A stretch of 34,222 nucleotides of DNA. It comes from Alkalinema sp. RU_4_3 (lineage in GTDB: Bacteria; Cyanobacteriota; Cyanobacteriia; Leptolyngbyales; Leptolyngbyaceae). Where the stretch lies: contig JAAUSA010000024.1 in NCBI GenBank assembly GCA_012031975.1, positions 1 through 34,222 on the forward strand. Direction: 5' to 3'. The notes under the pieces are model-generated. The model saw nothing but the letters and a program-made list of their open reading frames with translations. It made no database searches and was not told the origin of the DNA. How positions within the stretch are numbered: position 1 is the first letter of the stretch; each line of letters begins with the position of its first letter. Positions 1-8,376 of the stretch are shown one piece after another. The position numbers and the translations under genes were made by a program.

Positions 1-264
1 AGCGCGCAGACGAAGGCGGGGGATATCGAGCTAAGGGGTGTGCACACGCCGGTGACTGCTTCGACGAGTGCGGGGGATATCCACGCGCGGATCGCGGGGC
101 CGGGGCAGGGGACGCTGGTGGCGCGGACGGCGGTGGGCGATGTGCGCGTGAACGGGAAGGAGTACGAAGGGAAGCTGGCTGAGATCACGCTCGGCGAAGG
201 GTCCGAGATCTCGCGGCTGGAGTCGTCGGTGGGCGATGTGCGGGTGACGGCACCGGGCGGGTGA
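1..264 (+). CDS. DUF4097-like beta-strand repeat protein, 3' fragment (foreign, GC-rich)
   Basis: Frame 1 is open from the first base and ends at TGA 262-264, giving the last 87 residues of a protein whose start lies outside the window. It shows regularly spaced AGDI / VGDVRV motifs (about residues 7, 24, 45 and 78). These are typical of the beta-helical repeats in DUF4097 (putative adhesin-like) proteins, which are common in Actinobacteria. Codon third positions are almost all G or C, unlike the cyanobacterial genes that follow, and no HIP1 octamer occurs here. I infer that this piece belongs to another genome joined to the cyanobacterial contig. The family call rests only on the repeat pattern. 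Confidence 0.6.
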   Translation, partial: SAQTKAGDIELRGVHTPVTASTSAGDIHARIAGPGQGTLVARTAVGDVRVNGKEYEGKLAEITLGEGSEISRLESSVGDVRVTAPGG

Positions 265-440
265 GGCGGCGCGGGCGGCGCAGGCGTTCCAGACGGAACG
301 CAGAAGACCCGCGGGCCCTTTAAATGGGTTGACGTGCGAGGCCGATGGTGCACCTTGCCTGCACTATGGGAAGAATTGCACGCAACATCCTGCCGGACCT
401 GGAAAAGTGTGGCTCAGAGAGCCGTCCCGAGAACAAGCGT
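265..440. other. Junction zone between foreign GC-rich DNA and cyanobacterial DNA
   Basis: After the stop at 264 the sequence stays GC-rich to about 315, then changes composition. No convincing gene, promoter or RNA is visible. The cyanobacterial coding signal only becomes recognisable from about 440, within the TAB2-like fragment. The switch point therefore lies between about 300 and 440, but cannot be fixed without read data. Confidence 0.5.
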
Positions 441-650
441 CGCCACGGGCGATTGGTTGTTCAGGAGACGGGGGTGCTCGATCGCTGGACGTTGACGCCG
501 TTGCCGTTGCCGGAGTTGCAATTGGAGGCGACGCGGTTTGAGTCGGATAAGGCGGCGGTGCGGGATGTGCATTTCCTGGCGTTGCAGGAGAGTCCGGATG
601 TGGAGGCGTTTGCGGGGTTTTGGATGTTGCGGGATGTGTCGCTGATGTAG
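345..650 (+). pseudogene. TAB2/DUF1092-like protein, C-terminal remnant
   Basis: The reading frame ending at TAG 648-650 encodes a C-terminus with WTLTPLPLPELQLEATRF, then DVHFLALQ, then FAGFWMLRD. This resembles the end of the TAB2/ATAB2 family (DUF1092), where an LHFLAIQ motif is followed by a GFWLL motif shortly before the stop. TAB2 proteins are RNA-binding factors; the algal and plant members promote translation of photosystem I mRNA. Full-length members are about 260-300 residues, and only about 60-70 recognisable residues are present here. The first roughly 30 codons do not look like the family and probably derive from the chimeric join. The assignment is from memory of the motif, so moderate only. 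Confidence 0.4.
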
Positions 651-669
651 GGGGGAGGGCGTATCGATC

Positions 670-1341
670 CTATTTTGCTGTCTCTAAGCCCAACTGCTCA
701 ATCTCAGCCGTAGAAAATCCTGTGACTTTGGCGATGAATGCGATCGTCGCACCTTCTCGGAGCATATTCTTGGCGATCGCTATTGCTGTCGCCTTTGCGC
801 CTTTGGCTTCACCTTTTGCGAGGGTCTCCTCATGCCATTTTTCGTAGGCGGGGGATAAGTTCATGATGGCCTCCTTGATGTCCTTTGTCTTATTTTGCCG
901 CAATTTGAGGTTGATCTGCAAGATCGAAATATGTCTCAGGGTTTCCTGACGGTAAGGATGGTCTTGGGGAAGGTTTGTCAGCTCTTTGATTGCCTCAGCT
1001 TGAACAGATCCTTTGCCCAGGAGCCGAAGCAAGATTGTATCGGGGGTCTTGGGTAACTCGTGGATGGCGATCACGCCTGTCCGTTCGGCAATGCAGCGAA
1101 AATAGATGCCAGGCCCCCAGGTTGGGTCGGTTTCAACGTTGAAGTTGTCTTTCAATGTCTTGGAGAAGGTGGGTGTGATAATCCAAAGTCTGGGATAGTC
1201 TGCCTTTGGAAAACGTTGTTTGTTTTTCTTTGCGGTGGCAATGAGTTCATGCTCCAGGGAAAAGCGTTTGTTGCCACAGTTGGAGACCTCATACTCTGGT
1301 ACAGGACTACGGAATGCTTCAATGGCACAGGGTTGAGCCAT
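670..1341 (-). CDS. Rpn/PD-(D/E)XK-type cyanobacterial hypothetical protein, N-terminally truncated
   Basis: The 223-residue product carries the pattern PRLWIITPT...WGPGIYF...GVIAIHELPKTPDT...LLRLLGKGSVQAEAIKEL...AIMNLSPAYEKWHEE. This is typical of a large cyanobacterial family often annotated as DUF4351/Rpn-like nuclease or, wrongly, flagellar assembly protein H. Full-length members begin about 60-70 residues earlier with the nuclease-like N-terminus. Here the homology begins at the equivalent of MA-PC-EAFR, and an in-frame TGA lies three codons before the ATG. Only 51 bases separate the start from the preceding HEAT gene on the same strand, so the missing part is absent rather than frameshifted. 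The C-terminus is a helical tail rich in Lys, Ala and Glu. It is probably a decaying remnant and may not be functional. Confidence 0.6.
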   Translation of the reverse strand: MAQPCAIEAFRSPVPEYEVSNCGNKRFSLEHELIATAKKNKQRFPKADYPRLWIITPTFSKTLKDNFNVETDPTWGPGIYFRCIAERTGVIAIHELPKTPDTILLRLLGKGSVQAEAIKELTNLPQDHPYRQETLRHISILQINLKLRQNKTKDIKEAIMNLSPAYEKWHEETLAKGEAKGAKATAIAIAKNMLREGATIAFIAKVTGFSTAEIEQLGLETAK

Positions 1342-1392
1342 ATTCCTTCAGGCACAGCTCAATGAATGGTCTCAGCTCTAGCGGTTATCAGA

Positions 1393-3567
1393 TTATTCCT
1401 CCAGAAATACCTGAATTGAGTTGTTAGGTCCAATGATTATCCTAACTGCTGTAGACAAACCCTTTGGGTTTGGGGATACAAAGGGCTCACCCTCCAATGG
1501 AAACCCAACTCGATCGAGTAGAACCATCGATTCTTTGGTTAAGGGCGACAATGTTTTCATTGTTCCGTCTGGTGCAATTTCTACACGATATTCTAGACTG
1601 CTTTTCAGTTCCTCTGGGGGGTTCCAGTTTCTGGATAGGAATTGTTGTACTTCGCTTGTCTGGGATAATCGATCGACTGCGATTGGCTTACCGCTGTTCC
1701 CATAGCCGAGTTTTGATAGGGACTCCGCTGCGGCTCCGCTGACGCGGGATGATGGATCTTTGAGCAGCGGAATTAAATCGGGAATTGAGGCTTTTGCCTT
1801 GTTGCCCACGCTTCCAAGCGATGTTGCGGCTTGCGATCGAACCAACGGATTTTTATCCTTAAGTGAAGCAACCAAAAATGGAATGGCCCATGCCGAAGAT
1901 TCTCCATTTTCACCCAAAGCAAATACGATATTGAATCGGACAACCACTTCAGGATCTTGGAGGAGCGGCATGAGCAGTGGAAGGATCGATTTTTTAGGTG
2001 CGTCCATTCCCATCAGAGTATGTGCTGTCATGAATCGGGTCTCAAAATCTCGATCTTTAAGTAGGGGAATAAGGTGTGGGACAGCTGACTCACCAATCTG
2101 GCTCAACATATAAGCAACGTTTCCCTGCCCTGAAAAGTTCACGTCTCTCAACAGGGGAATCAGAGATAGAATAATAGACTTTTCTAACTTGGCCCTAGTT
2201 CCATCAAACCCTGTTTCTAGATATTGATACCCAAGTGTTTCTACTGCACTTATCCGAACTTCTGAATTGGAGTCTTGGAGCAAATTTATCACAGCAGGAA
2301 CTATAATTTCTGTTGAATCTCTTATATCGCCTAAAGCCTTTACAGAGAGCATTCGAATGTCTGCATCGGGATTCTGTAATAAAGGTAGTAAGGATTGAAT
2401 AGCAGGTCTACCGATCGCTCCCATTGCCGAAGCTGCGTTCGAGCGAACATCCTTGTCTTGATCCTTAAAACGCAAAACAAGGGCTGGTATTGTTAATTTC
2501 GCCGATTCTCTCATTTCGCCAAGTGTTAGAATCGCACTCGATCGCATAGTTCTATCTAGGTCTTGAAGTAAGGGCAGGAGTGAAGGAATTGCAAATTGCC
2601 CCATTGCCCCAATTGTCCTGATAGCAGACGCTCGTGCCTCCTCATCTGTATCTTTCAGCAAAGGAATGAGTGAGGGCAGTACAGATTTTGCTGGTTCTTT
2701 CATTTGACCAAAGGCTAGGGCCGTACTGACACGTACTCTGACATCTGGATCTTGAATTAGTGGAAGGAGGAAAGGAATTGCAGGCTTACCAATACGGCCA
2801 ACGACTGCTGCTGCGGTCGATCGCACGTCCCTATCCTCAGCCTTAAAGAGAAGAATTAGGGAGGGAATGGCTGGTGCGGCTGATTCACGCATTCGACCAA
2901 ATGCCTCTAACGCACTTCCCCGGACGAAGGCATTGGAACTTTTGAGGAGAGGAATGAGAAAGGGTATGGCTGGTGCGGCTGATTCTGGCATGTCGCTCAG
3001 TGCATCAGCTGCCTGTATTTGAATTTCAGGTTCAGGTTCCTGGAGTAGAGCGATGAGGACTGGAGCTGCTAACTCTGTTGACTCCCTCATTCTACTCAGT
3101 GCAGAAGCTGCATTCAGCCGTACGTATCGATCCGGAGATTGAAGCAGAGGGATGACAAACGGAAGCGCTGATTTGCCTATCCGACTAATACTAAAAACGG
3201 CCCATGATTGAACCTCCTTATTCTGATCTTTGAATAGTGCAAGCAGGTCTGGAATAGATGATTCTGCTGTTTCGCCTATATGCCCAAGTAATTCGGCTGC
3301 CTTCGATCGAACTACCGAACTAGGGTCTTTCAGCAACGGGATGAGAGCTGATATTGCTGGCTGTCCTTGTTTCCTGAGTTCCCCAGCGATGAAATAAAGC
3401 TCTCCCTTCTCAGCAGTCTTGACTTTCTGGATCAAGCGATCAACTGCTGCCGTTTGACTTTGCTGCTGTGTTGTTGTCTCCGATCGCACCACCCCAACAG
3501 TCCCCGCCACCTGGCTAAATGTCAGCAGCATCGTGGGTAGAAGATGGAGGAGCGATCGATTCTTCAT
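1393..3567 (-). CDS. Secreted HEAT-repeat protein
   Basis: This 724-residue protein starts with a Sec signal-like segment (residues 1-30: basic MKNR, hydrophobic core, then small residues). It continues with about 17 tandem HEAT/PBS-lyase-type repeats of about 31-38 residues. The repeat core is like IPxLIPLLKDPDxxVRxxAAxALGxxGE, with the usual Asp-Val-Arg and Ala-Leu-Gly positions. Such repeats form a curved helical solenoid that binds other proteins. In cyanobacteria, related cytoplasmic repeats occur in phycobilin lyases, but the signal peptide and the lack of a lyase signature argue against that role. The last 75 residues form a non-repeat domain of unknown function. It is probably periplasmic. 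The start is the only Met with a signal sequence after it. Partner unknown. Confidence 0.85.
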   Translation of the reverse strand: MKNRSLLHLLPTMLLTFSQVAGTVGVVRSETTTQQQSQTAAVDRLIQKVKTAEKGELYFIAGELRKQGQPAISALIPLLKDPSSVVRSKAAELLGHIGETAESSIPDLLALFKDQNKEVQSWAVFSISRIGKSALPFVIPLLQSPDRYVRLNAASALSRMRESTELAAPVLIALLQEPEPEIQIQAADALSDMPESAAPAIPFLIPLLKSSNAFVRGSALEAFGRMRESAAPAIPSLILLFKAEDRDVRSTAAAVVGRIGKPAIPFLLPLIQDPDVRVRVSTALAFGQMKEPAKSVLPSLIPLLKDTDEEARASAIRTIGAMGQFAIPSLLPLLQDLDRTMRSSAILTLGEMRESAKLTIPALVLRFKDQDKDVRSNAASAMGAIGRPAIQSLLPLLQNPDADIRMLSVKALGDIRDSTEIIVPAVINLLQDSNSEVRISAVETLGYQYLETGFDGTRAKLEKSIILSLIPLLRDVNFSGQGNVAYMLSQIGESAVPHLIPLLKDRDFETRFMTAHTLMGMDAPKKSILPLLMPLLQDPEVVVRFNIVFALGENGESSAWAIPFLVASLKDKNPLVRSQAATSLGSVGNKAKASIPDLIPLLKDPSSRVSGAAAESLSKLGYGNSGKPIAVDRLSQTSEVQQFLSRNWNPPEELKSSLEYRVEIAPDGTMKTLSPLTKESMVLLDRVGFPLEGEPFVSPNPKGLSTAVRIIIGPNNSIQVFLEE

Positions 3568-3601
3568 AGGTCACTAGACAAACAACAGGTTTCCAACCAT
3601 C

Positions 3602-3668
3602 TTGCCATAGCAAACCCGTTGAGGTCTAGGCCGTTTGCTATAATGCTTTGTATCGTTTTGTCTCATAG
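3602..3668. repeat. Dispersed repeat, copy 1 (second copy at 6126-6190)
   Basis: About 66 nt between the HEAT gene and the Uma2 gene align with 6126-6190 in the same orientation. Shared blocks are TTGCCA-AGCAA, CTAGGC-GTTT and TTTGTATCGTTTTGT-TCA-AG. Copy 1 also holds a perfect 9-bp inverted repeat, ATAGCAAAC / GTTTGCTAT, around a 17-nt loop. The hairpin is degraded in copy 2. It may be a small mobile or regulatory element lying in the divergent promoter region. Confidence 0.55.
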
Positions 3669-3739
3669 ATCCTGGGCACTCATTTCTGCTCAAAGCAATC
3701 TCAGCTATACTGAGCACAGTTCCCTAGAGGCAGTCCACC

Positions 3740-4384
3740 ATGGTCATGCTCCAGCTCCGGCAACTGGTTGTCCAGCCAGGACAGCGCATTTCGCTCCAAG
3801 ATGTAGATTGGGCAGAGTTTGAGGCGATTTTGGAAGAGCTGGGCGATCGTCGTCCAAGCCGAATTGCCTACTTTGACAATCTTCTGGAGATTCGTATGCC
3901 CCTACCTAAACATGAGAAAGCCAAGGTGCTGATCGGGGACATGGTGAAGATCCTGCTTGAAGAACTGGACATTGATAATGAAGGTTTTGGTTCTAGTACG
4001 TTCAAACGCACTAAAATGGCCGCAGGGATTGAGCCCGATGATTGTTTTTATATTGAGCATGCGGTGCAAATGCGCGGAAAAGATAGGGTGGATTTGGCGA
4101 TCGATCCCCCACCTGATTTGGCGATCGAAGTCGATGTGACTTCAGTGACAGGATTGGATGCCTATCAAGCCTTGGGTGTGCCGGAGCTGTGGCAGTTTGA
4201 AGAGGGGCAGTTGCGGATTAGCCTGTTGCAGAATGGGGTGTATCAGGACTCTGCTGTCAGTGCTCATTTTCCGCAGTTTGATATTGTGAGAATGGTCGAG
4301 GAGGCGATCGCCCAGGCCAAAATAGAGGGCCGTAGTCAGACGCTTAAAGGCTTTCGAAGAACTGTCCAAGGCTCGAAGTTCTGA
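3740..4384 (+). CDS. Uma2 family (DUF820) putative endonuclease
   Basis: The 214-residue product has the Uma2/DUF820 architecture of the PD-(D/E)XK nuclease fold. The catalytic region is DLAIDPPPDLAIEVDVTS (about residues 117-134), followed by the helix LDAYQALGVPELWQFE. An acidic residue and a conserved E(V/I)DVTS motif are expected in the active core. These proteins are expanded in cyanobacteria and their role is uncertain; nuclease activity is inferred from the fold. Length is normal. ATG occurs at 3740 and 3746 in the same frame, and an AGAGG lies upstream, so either could be used. The gene is divergent from the HEAT protein gene. It appears intact, unlike the second Uma2 gene at 29.1 kb. 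Confidence 0.85.
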   Translation: MVMLQLRQLVVQPGQRISLQDVDWAEFEAILEELGDRRPSRIAYFDNLLEIRMPLPKHEKAKVLIGDMVKILLEELDIDNEGFGSSTFKRTKMAAGIEPDDCFYIEHAVQMRGKDRVDLAIDPPPDLAIEVDVTSVTGLDAYQALGVPELWQFEEGQLRISLLQNGVYQDSAVSAHFPQFDIVRMVEEAIAQAKIEGRSQTLKGFRRTVQGSKF

Positions 4385-4423
4385 TATATTAAACTTTGAT
4401 GGTGACAGTACAATTTAGTGATT

Positions 4424-5023
4424 ATGGCTAAACGCAATAAGAAAAAATTGAATGCTCAACTGAACGACAATCCCCAGATTTTGTATCAAGCCTATGGAGT
4501 ATTGCGAGGCCGATTGATTTGGACAGAAGATAATCTAGCTGGCCTAATACTGACAGATGACACAACAATCACAATTAGTGGTTGTAAGGCCGAGCTGATG
4601 CCATGGCTCAATCGCCGTCGGGCTCAACTGGAAACAGAATCACATCTATGGGGCGTCTATCCTCGTCAAGATAGCATGAACGAATTGCATCTGACATTGG
4701 CAACTCGCACCCTAGTTGCACCACCACTGGCTGAAGACAACTTTATTATTGCTGGTCGGGTTTCAGCGCCACCCAACGGTCAACACATTTTTGTGGAAAT
4801 CTGCCGAAATCGGCTATCTCGTAACCAAGCCAACCGCAATAGTGAGCCGACAAGCTTTCATCTGACTATCAAGGGAAACCTTCTAATGGCCCATGTTGGT
4901 CAAATTTGGCGATTACAATGTGTGCGATCGGGCCTAAATATTCAGATGTATCAGGCTGATCATCTTCAGACCAGTGATATGCATTCCCCTGACTTTATTG
5001 AATTTCATCCGACAATTCTATAA
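4424..5023 (+). CDS. Uncharacterised cyanobacterial protein
   Basis: This is a 199-residue soluble protein with a basic N-terminus (MAKRNKKKLNA), no signal peptide and no membrane segment. I do not recognise the family. The segment YGVLRGRLIWTEDNLAGLIL near the start and the later GRVSAPPNGQHIFVEICRNR...FHLTIKGNLLMAHVGQIWRLQCVR give alternating beta-strand patterns, compatible with small beta-barrel domains. Nucleic-acid binding is possible given the basic start, but this is speculation. I chose ATG 4424 over the in-frame GTG at 4418. It lies 39 nt after the Uma2 stop and could be co-transcribed with it. Confidence 0.6.
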   Translation: MAKRNKKKLNAQLNDNPQILYQAYGVLRGRLIWTEDNLAGLILTDDTTITISGCKAELMPWLNRRRAQLETESHLWGVYPRQDSMNELHLTLATRTLVAPPLAEDNFIIAGRVSAPPNGQHIFVEICRNRLSRNQANRNSEPTSFHLTIKGNLLMAHVGQIWRLQCVRSGLNIQMYQADHLQTSDMHSPDFIEFHPTIL

Positions 5024-5066
5024 TGATCTGTTTGGAATCTCCTCAGAATTGCGGGGGATTTGGATA

Positions 5067-6011
5067 TTAGCTCGGCAGAATGGATGTTCGCAGCACGATG
5101 GCATGAAATAGGTACAGGAATGCATTTATATCCTCAAGATCTTCAAACTTGACAATAACATAGACGAAATCGCGAAGATTAAAACTAGTCTCTTCGATCG
5201 ACTGACGCCTCACGCGGCGAATTTCAAGCTTTCCGTCTCCAGAATTTAGTTCAATTTCGTTAGCGTTGATGCGTTTAATCTCTCCGGAAGGAAGAATAAC
5301 GTTGATAAAACCTGAGCCAACCTCCAAGGCTGTTCCATAATCGGTTGAGAATCGAGTCACGCCAATCTGGGCTAACTCAGTTTGTGCCCTGTCTAGACGA
5401 ATTTTCGTCCAAATTCTCTCGGCGGCTAAACCAAAAGAGTAGGAAGTGCTCTTCCCTTGCTCAGCCCATCCTTGAATTGTAAAGGGTTTTCTGCTTGTCT
5501 GATTATTCCAAGTCAAATCAAACGATAATCCTTGGTAAAGGTTATTTCTGTAGACCTGCGTCACCTTTTTGTACAGTCCACTTGTTTCTGAAAATCGTAG
5601 AATATTCCCTTCAAGCCCCTTACGAGTCTGCCAGTAGCGCGCAACTCCAAGTTCGCCTACATAGGAAGATTCTGGCCTTTCAAAGTATCGATCGCGAATT
5701 TGTACCCCAAAGAACCAAGATGTTAGTACGGCAAGCAGACCTCCACCAAGCCAGCTTAGACTTGCATCTGTCCCGATCGCATTAAAGATCAGATACCCCA
5801 CAGTCATTGTCACCCCAGCCAAAAGGAGGAGCAAAAGAAAGCCTAGTATTCCCCAGTTTGATGGATTACTATCTGTCCCTGCGGCTGTGATCACCGCACC
5901 AATCTCCGGCGGCGGTGGTGCGAAGAAAACTGCATTGGGATGTAGTGGACTGCCACTATGATGGGTCACCTGTGCTGTCGGAATCCAAGCAGACTGGTAA
6001 GCTGTCGTCAT
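5067..6011 (-). CDS. Membrane-anchored uncharacterised protein (DUF6585-like pattern)
   Basis: The product of about 314 residues has a Pro-rich, His-containing N-terminal region of about 45 residues. Two adjacent transmembrane helices follow (about 51-75 and 84-105), and then a large soluble domain. The soluble part reads as repeated short beta-strand segments such as YVGELGVARYWQ...GLYKKVTQVYRN...SFDLTWNN...GSGFINVILPSGEIKRINANEIELNSGDGKLEI. This is reminiscent of PH-like DUF6585 proteins, but I am not certain. The frame also has an upstream GTG at 6017. ATG 6011 is preferred because GGAGAGG lies about 7 nt before it. No neighbour suggests a function. Confidence 0.6.
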   Translation of the reverse strand: MTTAYQSAWIPTAQVTHHSGSPLHPNAVFFAPPPPEIGAVITAAGTDSNPSNWGILGFLLLLLLAGVTMTVGYLIFNAIGTDASLSWLGGGLLAVLTSWFFGVQIRDRYFERPESSYVGELGVARYWQTRKGLEGNILRFSETSGLYKKVTQVYRNNLYQGLSFDLTWNNQTSRKPFTIQGWAEQGKSTSYSFGLAAERIWTKIRLDRAQTELAQIGVTRFSTDYGTALEVGSGFINVILPSGEIKRINANEIELNSGDGKLEIRRVRRQSIEETSFNLRDFVYVIVKFEDLEDINAFLYLFHAIVLRTSILPS

Positions 6012-6125
6012 AAACACCCTCTCCCAGAGGCATAAACGTTTTGGTTATAGCCAATACTCAGTAGATTGGTGTATAAACAATGCCAACCCTTGTGATTTGC
6101 GAAGCAAAACAGCTATTGTGCAATT

Positions 6126-6190
6126 TTGCCACAGCAATCCAAATATCGCTAGGCAGTTTTCCATCCATATTTGTATCGTTTTGTGTCAGA
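6126..6190. repeat. Dispersed repeat, copy 2
   Basis: This is a direct-orientation, imperfect copy of 3602-3668. Its right end overlaps the last codons of the histidine kinase gene (stop at 6186-6188), so the repeat may have supplied the present stop. The palindrome seen in copy 1 is partly lost here. Confidence 0.5.
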
Positions 6191-7814
6191 GGATGGGTAG
6201 GGCGATCGTCAAGGTCGTAGCCACTTTGGGTTCAGAGGTGAGGCCCAAGCTGCCTCGGTGGCTGTTTTCAACGATGTAGTGGCTGTTGGTTAGGCCGAGT
6301 CCTGTGCCGCTGCCCACGTCTTTGGTGGTGAAAAAGGGATCGAATACCTTATGTAGAATTTCTGGGGCAATACCCATGCCATTATCTGTGATGCTAATTG
6401 TCGTACGATCGCGCTCCTGAGTTGTCTTGATCACAATGCGAAAAACCTTGGTCTCGAATTCGGCTAGGCGATCGATGCCTTCGATGGCATTGGATAATAG
6501 ATAGAAAAATACCTGGTTGAGCTGGGCTGGATAGCAGGTGAGGGGCTCAATCGTTCCATATTGGCGATCGAGGCTAATGGGCGATCGGTAGGGCGTGGTT
6601 TCTAACCGTTGGTTGAGGAGCGTTAGGGTATTGTCGAGGCTTTCGTGGATATCGGCGCGTTTGAGTTCAGCTTCGTCAAGGCGGACGAAGTTGCGGAAGG
6701 ATGCGACGAGATCGCGGATGCGGGCGGACCCCGATTGCATAGAACTAATAATGCTGGGCATGTCCTCCTGGATAAATGCCAATTCCATGGTTTCCCGCTG
6801 TTCGGTAATCGATGCAGGGGGATTGGGCAGGGCCGCTTCGTACTGAGTGATTAATTCTAGGAGATCGGTGCTGTATTGAGCTAGGTAGCTCAGATTGGCA
6901 TGGATGAAATTAATCGGATTGTTAATTTCATGGGCAAAGCCAGCACCGAGTTGGCCTAGGGAAGACATTTTTTCGGTATGGACTAGTTGGGCCTGGGTGC
7001 GTTTTAGATCCGCGATGCTGGCTTCAAGCTGCTGGCCTGTCTGGCGGAGACTCGCTTCGGACTCCTTACGCAGGGCGATCGCATCCAAGGTTTGCATATG
7101 GGTGGCAAAGAAGGCTTGGATGACATCCTGCAATTCATTATTGGTTTTATAGCTGCGGGATAGGAACTCGGGGCAGGGGGTTTCTTGGAGGATGGCGATG
7201 CCCGCTTGGCGGACGTCGGCCTGGAGACGGACGATCGGCTCAATGAGACGATGGTTAATAATCCAAATCATCAATCCCGTCACACTAATGGAAATCAATA
7301 CCACCAAGCCCAAAACCCGCACTGAAAAAGCGATCAAATCATCCGAAATTTCCGTCGCATCATAGGACACCAGCAAATAGTAATTGCCATCCTGAAGCTT
7401 CACCTGCCGGGCCATGTCGTAGCGCCAGGGGTTTGTATAGTGGAGATTTTTGCCGAGCTGTTTGGCCTGGTCAAAGCTGAGGGGTTCGGCATTGCCAAAG
7501 GTTCCGACGGCCTGACCATTGTCTCGGTAGAGTTTACCCGCGATTAGGGGCGTGTTTTGTTTGAGCAGCGGCAAGGATTGGGCGAATTGGGTCGCGTTGG
7601 GTTGGGCGATCGCCAGCGTATCCACAGTCGCCACTGCCGTCATTTCTAATTCATCCAACTTCTCATATTTCCGCCGATAGGCCGAGGGCAAAAAGATCAC
7701 GGCCTCCATGCCTAAGATGCCAAATAAAATCCAGACGCTGAGCTGGCGCGATAGTTTTGAACTCAGGCCAGTGAAGCGCGATCCGAATTGGGAAGATTTA
7801 GGTTGGGATAGCAT
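6186..7814 (-). CDS. Membrane sensor histidine kinase
   Basis: This is a complete 542-residue two-component sensor. TM1 spans about residues 24-46. A periplasmic sensing domain (about 47-160) is followed by TM2 (about 165-187), a HAMP-like linker and a coiled coil up to about 280. The H-box with phospho-acceptor His295 lies in GAGFAHEINNPINF. The ATPase domain shows the N-box (LLSNAIEG, Asn442), the G1 box (DNGMGIA, Asp477), the F-box (FDPFFTTKD) and the G2 box (GSGTGLGL, 501-508). It autophosphorylates and should pass phosphate to a response regulator, but none is encoded nearby. The signal is unknown. The Cys-repeat lipoprotein gene lies 137 nt upstream on the same strand, so the two may be co-expressed. 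Confidence 0.93.
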   Translation of the reverse strand: MLSQPKSSQFGSRFTGLSSKLSRQLSVWILFGILGMEAVIFLPSAYRRKYEKLDELEMTAVATVDTLAIAQPNATQFAQSLPLLKQNTPLIAGKLYRDNGQAVGTFGNAEPLSFDQAKQLGKNLHYTNPWRYDMARQVKLQDGNYYLLVSYDATEISDDLIAFSVRVLGLVVLISISVTGLMIWIINHRLIEPIVRLQADVRQAGIAILQETPCPEFLSRSYKTNNELQDVIQAFFATHMQTLDAIALRKESEASLRQTGQQLEASIADLKRTQAQLVHTEKMSSLGQLGAGFAHEINNPINFIHANLSYLAQYSTDLLELITQYEAALPNPPASITEQRETMELAFIQEDMPSIISSMQSGSARIRDLVASFRNFVRLDEAELKRADIHESLDNTLTLLNQRLETTPYRSPISLDRQYGTIEPLTCYPAQLNQVFFYLLSNAIEGIDRLAEFETKVFRIVIKTTQERDRTTISITDNGMGIAPEILHKVFDPFFTTKDVGSGTGLGLTNSHYIVENSHRGSLGLTSEPKVATTLTIALPIL

Positions 7815-7951
7815 AGCGGCTCAAGGGGAACGGAATCCTAGGGTCCATGGGTCTAGGATGCCCGATTCGATCGAGACAATCAGCAGAACTAAGCGATCTC
7901 CGTTGATTCAATCGAAGAATGGGGCAAGATTCACCCCATTCTCCAACAGCA

Positions 7952-8188
7952 TTACGGCTTCTTGGAAGCACAGGGAGCTGCCTTAGAGGCGCAGGGAGCT
8001 GCTTTAGAGGCACAGGGTTTAGCCTTAGAAGCACAGGGAGCCGCTTTAGAGGCACAGGGGGCTGCCTTCTCCGTGGTTCCTGTCGTGGCACCGGGTTTGG
8101 CGGCGCAGGGATTGGCTCCGCAGCCCACGACTAGACCCATGCTGAGGGTCGCGGCGATCGCCATCTGAGAAATATATTGAACTCGCAT
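7952..8188 (-). CDS. Small lipoprotein with Cys-containing heptad repeats
   Basis: This 78-residue protein has a lipoprotein signal peptide ending in the lipobox LVVGC (lipidated Cys23). After an NPCAAKPG stretch come five exact 7-residue repeats of the form A-A-P-C-A-S-K. They place Cys at 45, 52, 59, 66 and 73, giving seven cysteines including the lipidated one. There are no acidic residues in the repeats, and lysine recurs once per unit. Similar PCAAK-type Cys repeats are scattered in bacterial hypothetical proteins, with suggested but unproven metal or thiol roles. Function is unknown; export and membrane anchoring are supported by sequence. It is encoded upstream of, and in the same direction as, the sensor kinase. 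Confidence 0.75.
   Translation of the reverse strand: MRVQYISQMAIAATLSMGLVVGCGANPCAAKPGATTGTTEKAAPCASKAAPCASKAKPCASKAAPCASKAAPCASKKP
7961..8065. repeat. 21-bp tandem repeat (5 copies) inside the Cys-repeat lipoprotein gene
   Basis: Five 21-bp units encode the PCASK heptads. Units differ mostly at silent positions, for example GCTGCC, GCCGCT and TTAGCC variants. The number of repeats has therefore been maintained at protein level rather than being a very recent slippage product. Confidence 0.85.
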
Positions 8189-8376
8189 TGGGGTTATGCT
8201 CCAAGAAGGTGAACAGGCAGCCTAGGAATTAGGCCCCATTTAGTATTACTCGGGAGGATGGCGATCGGATTAGTCTGGCCCAAGGGCATGGATCCAGCTG
8301 CGGTTTAACCCAGAGAACATCCAAACGTCATTCAACCTTGTATGTCAAACAGATAAACTATCAGCGGAGACAACCC

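Noticed and set aside
7919-8168. Plus-strand repetitive frames over the Cys-repeat lipoprotein
   Set aside because: They are mirror readings of the 21-bp repeat; only the minus strand has a signal peptide and lipobox.
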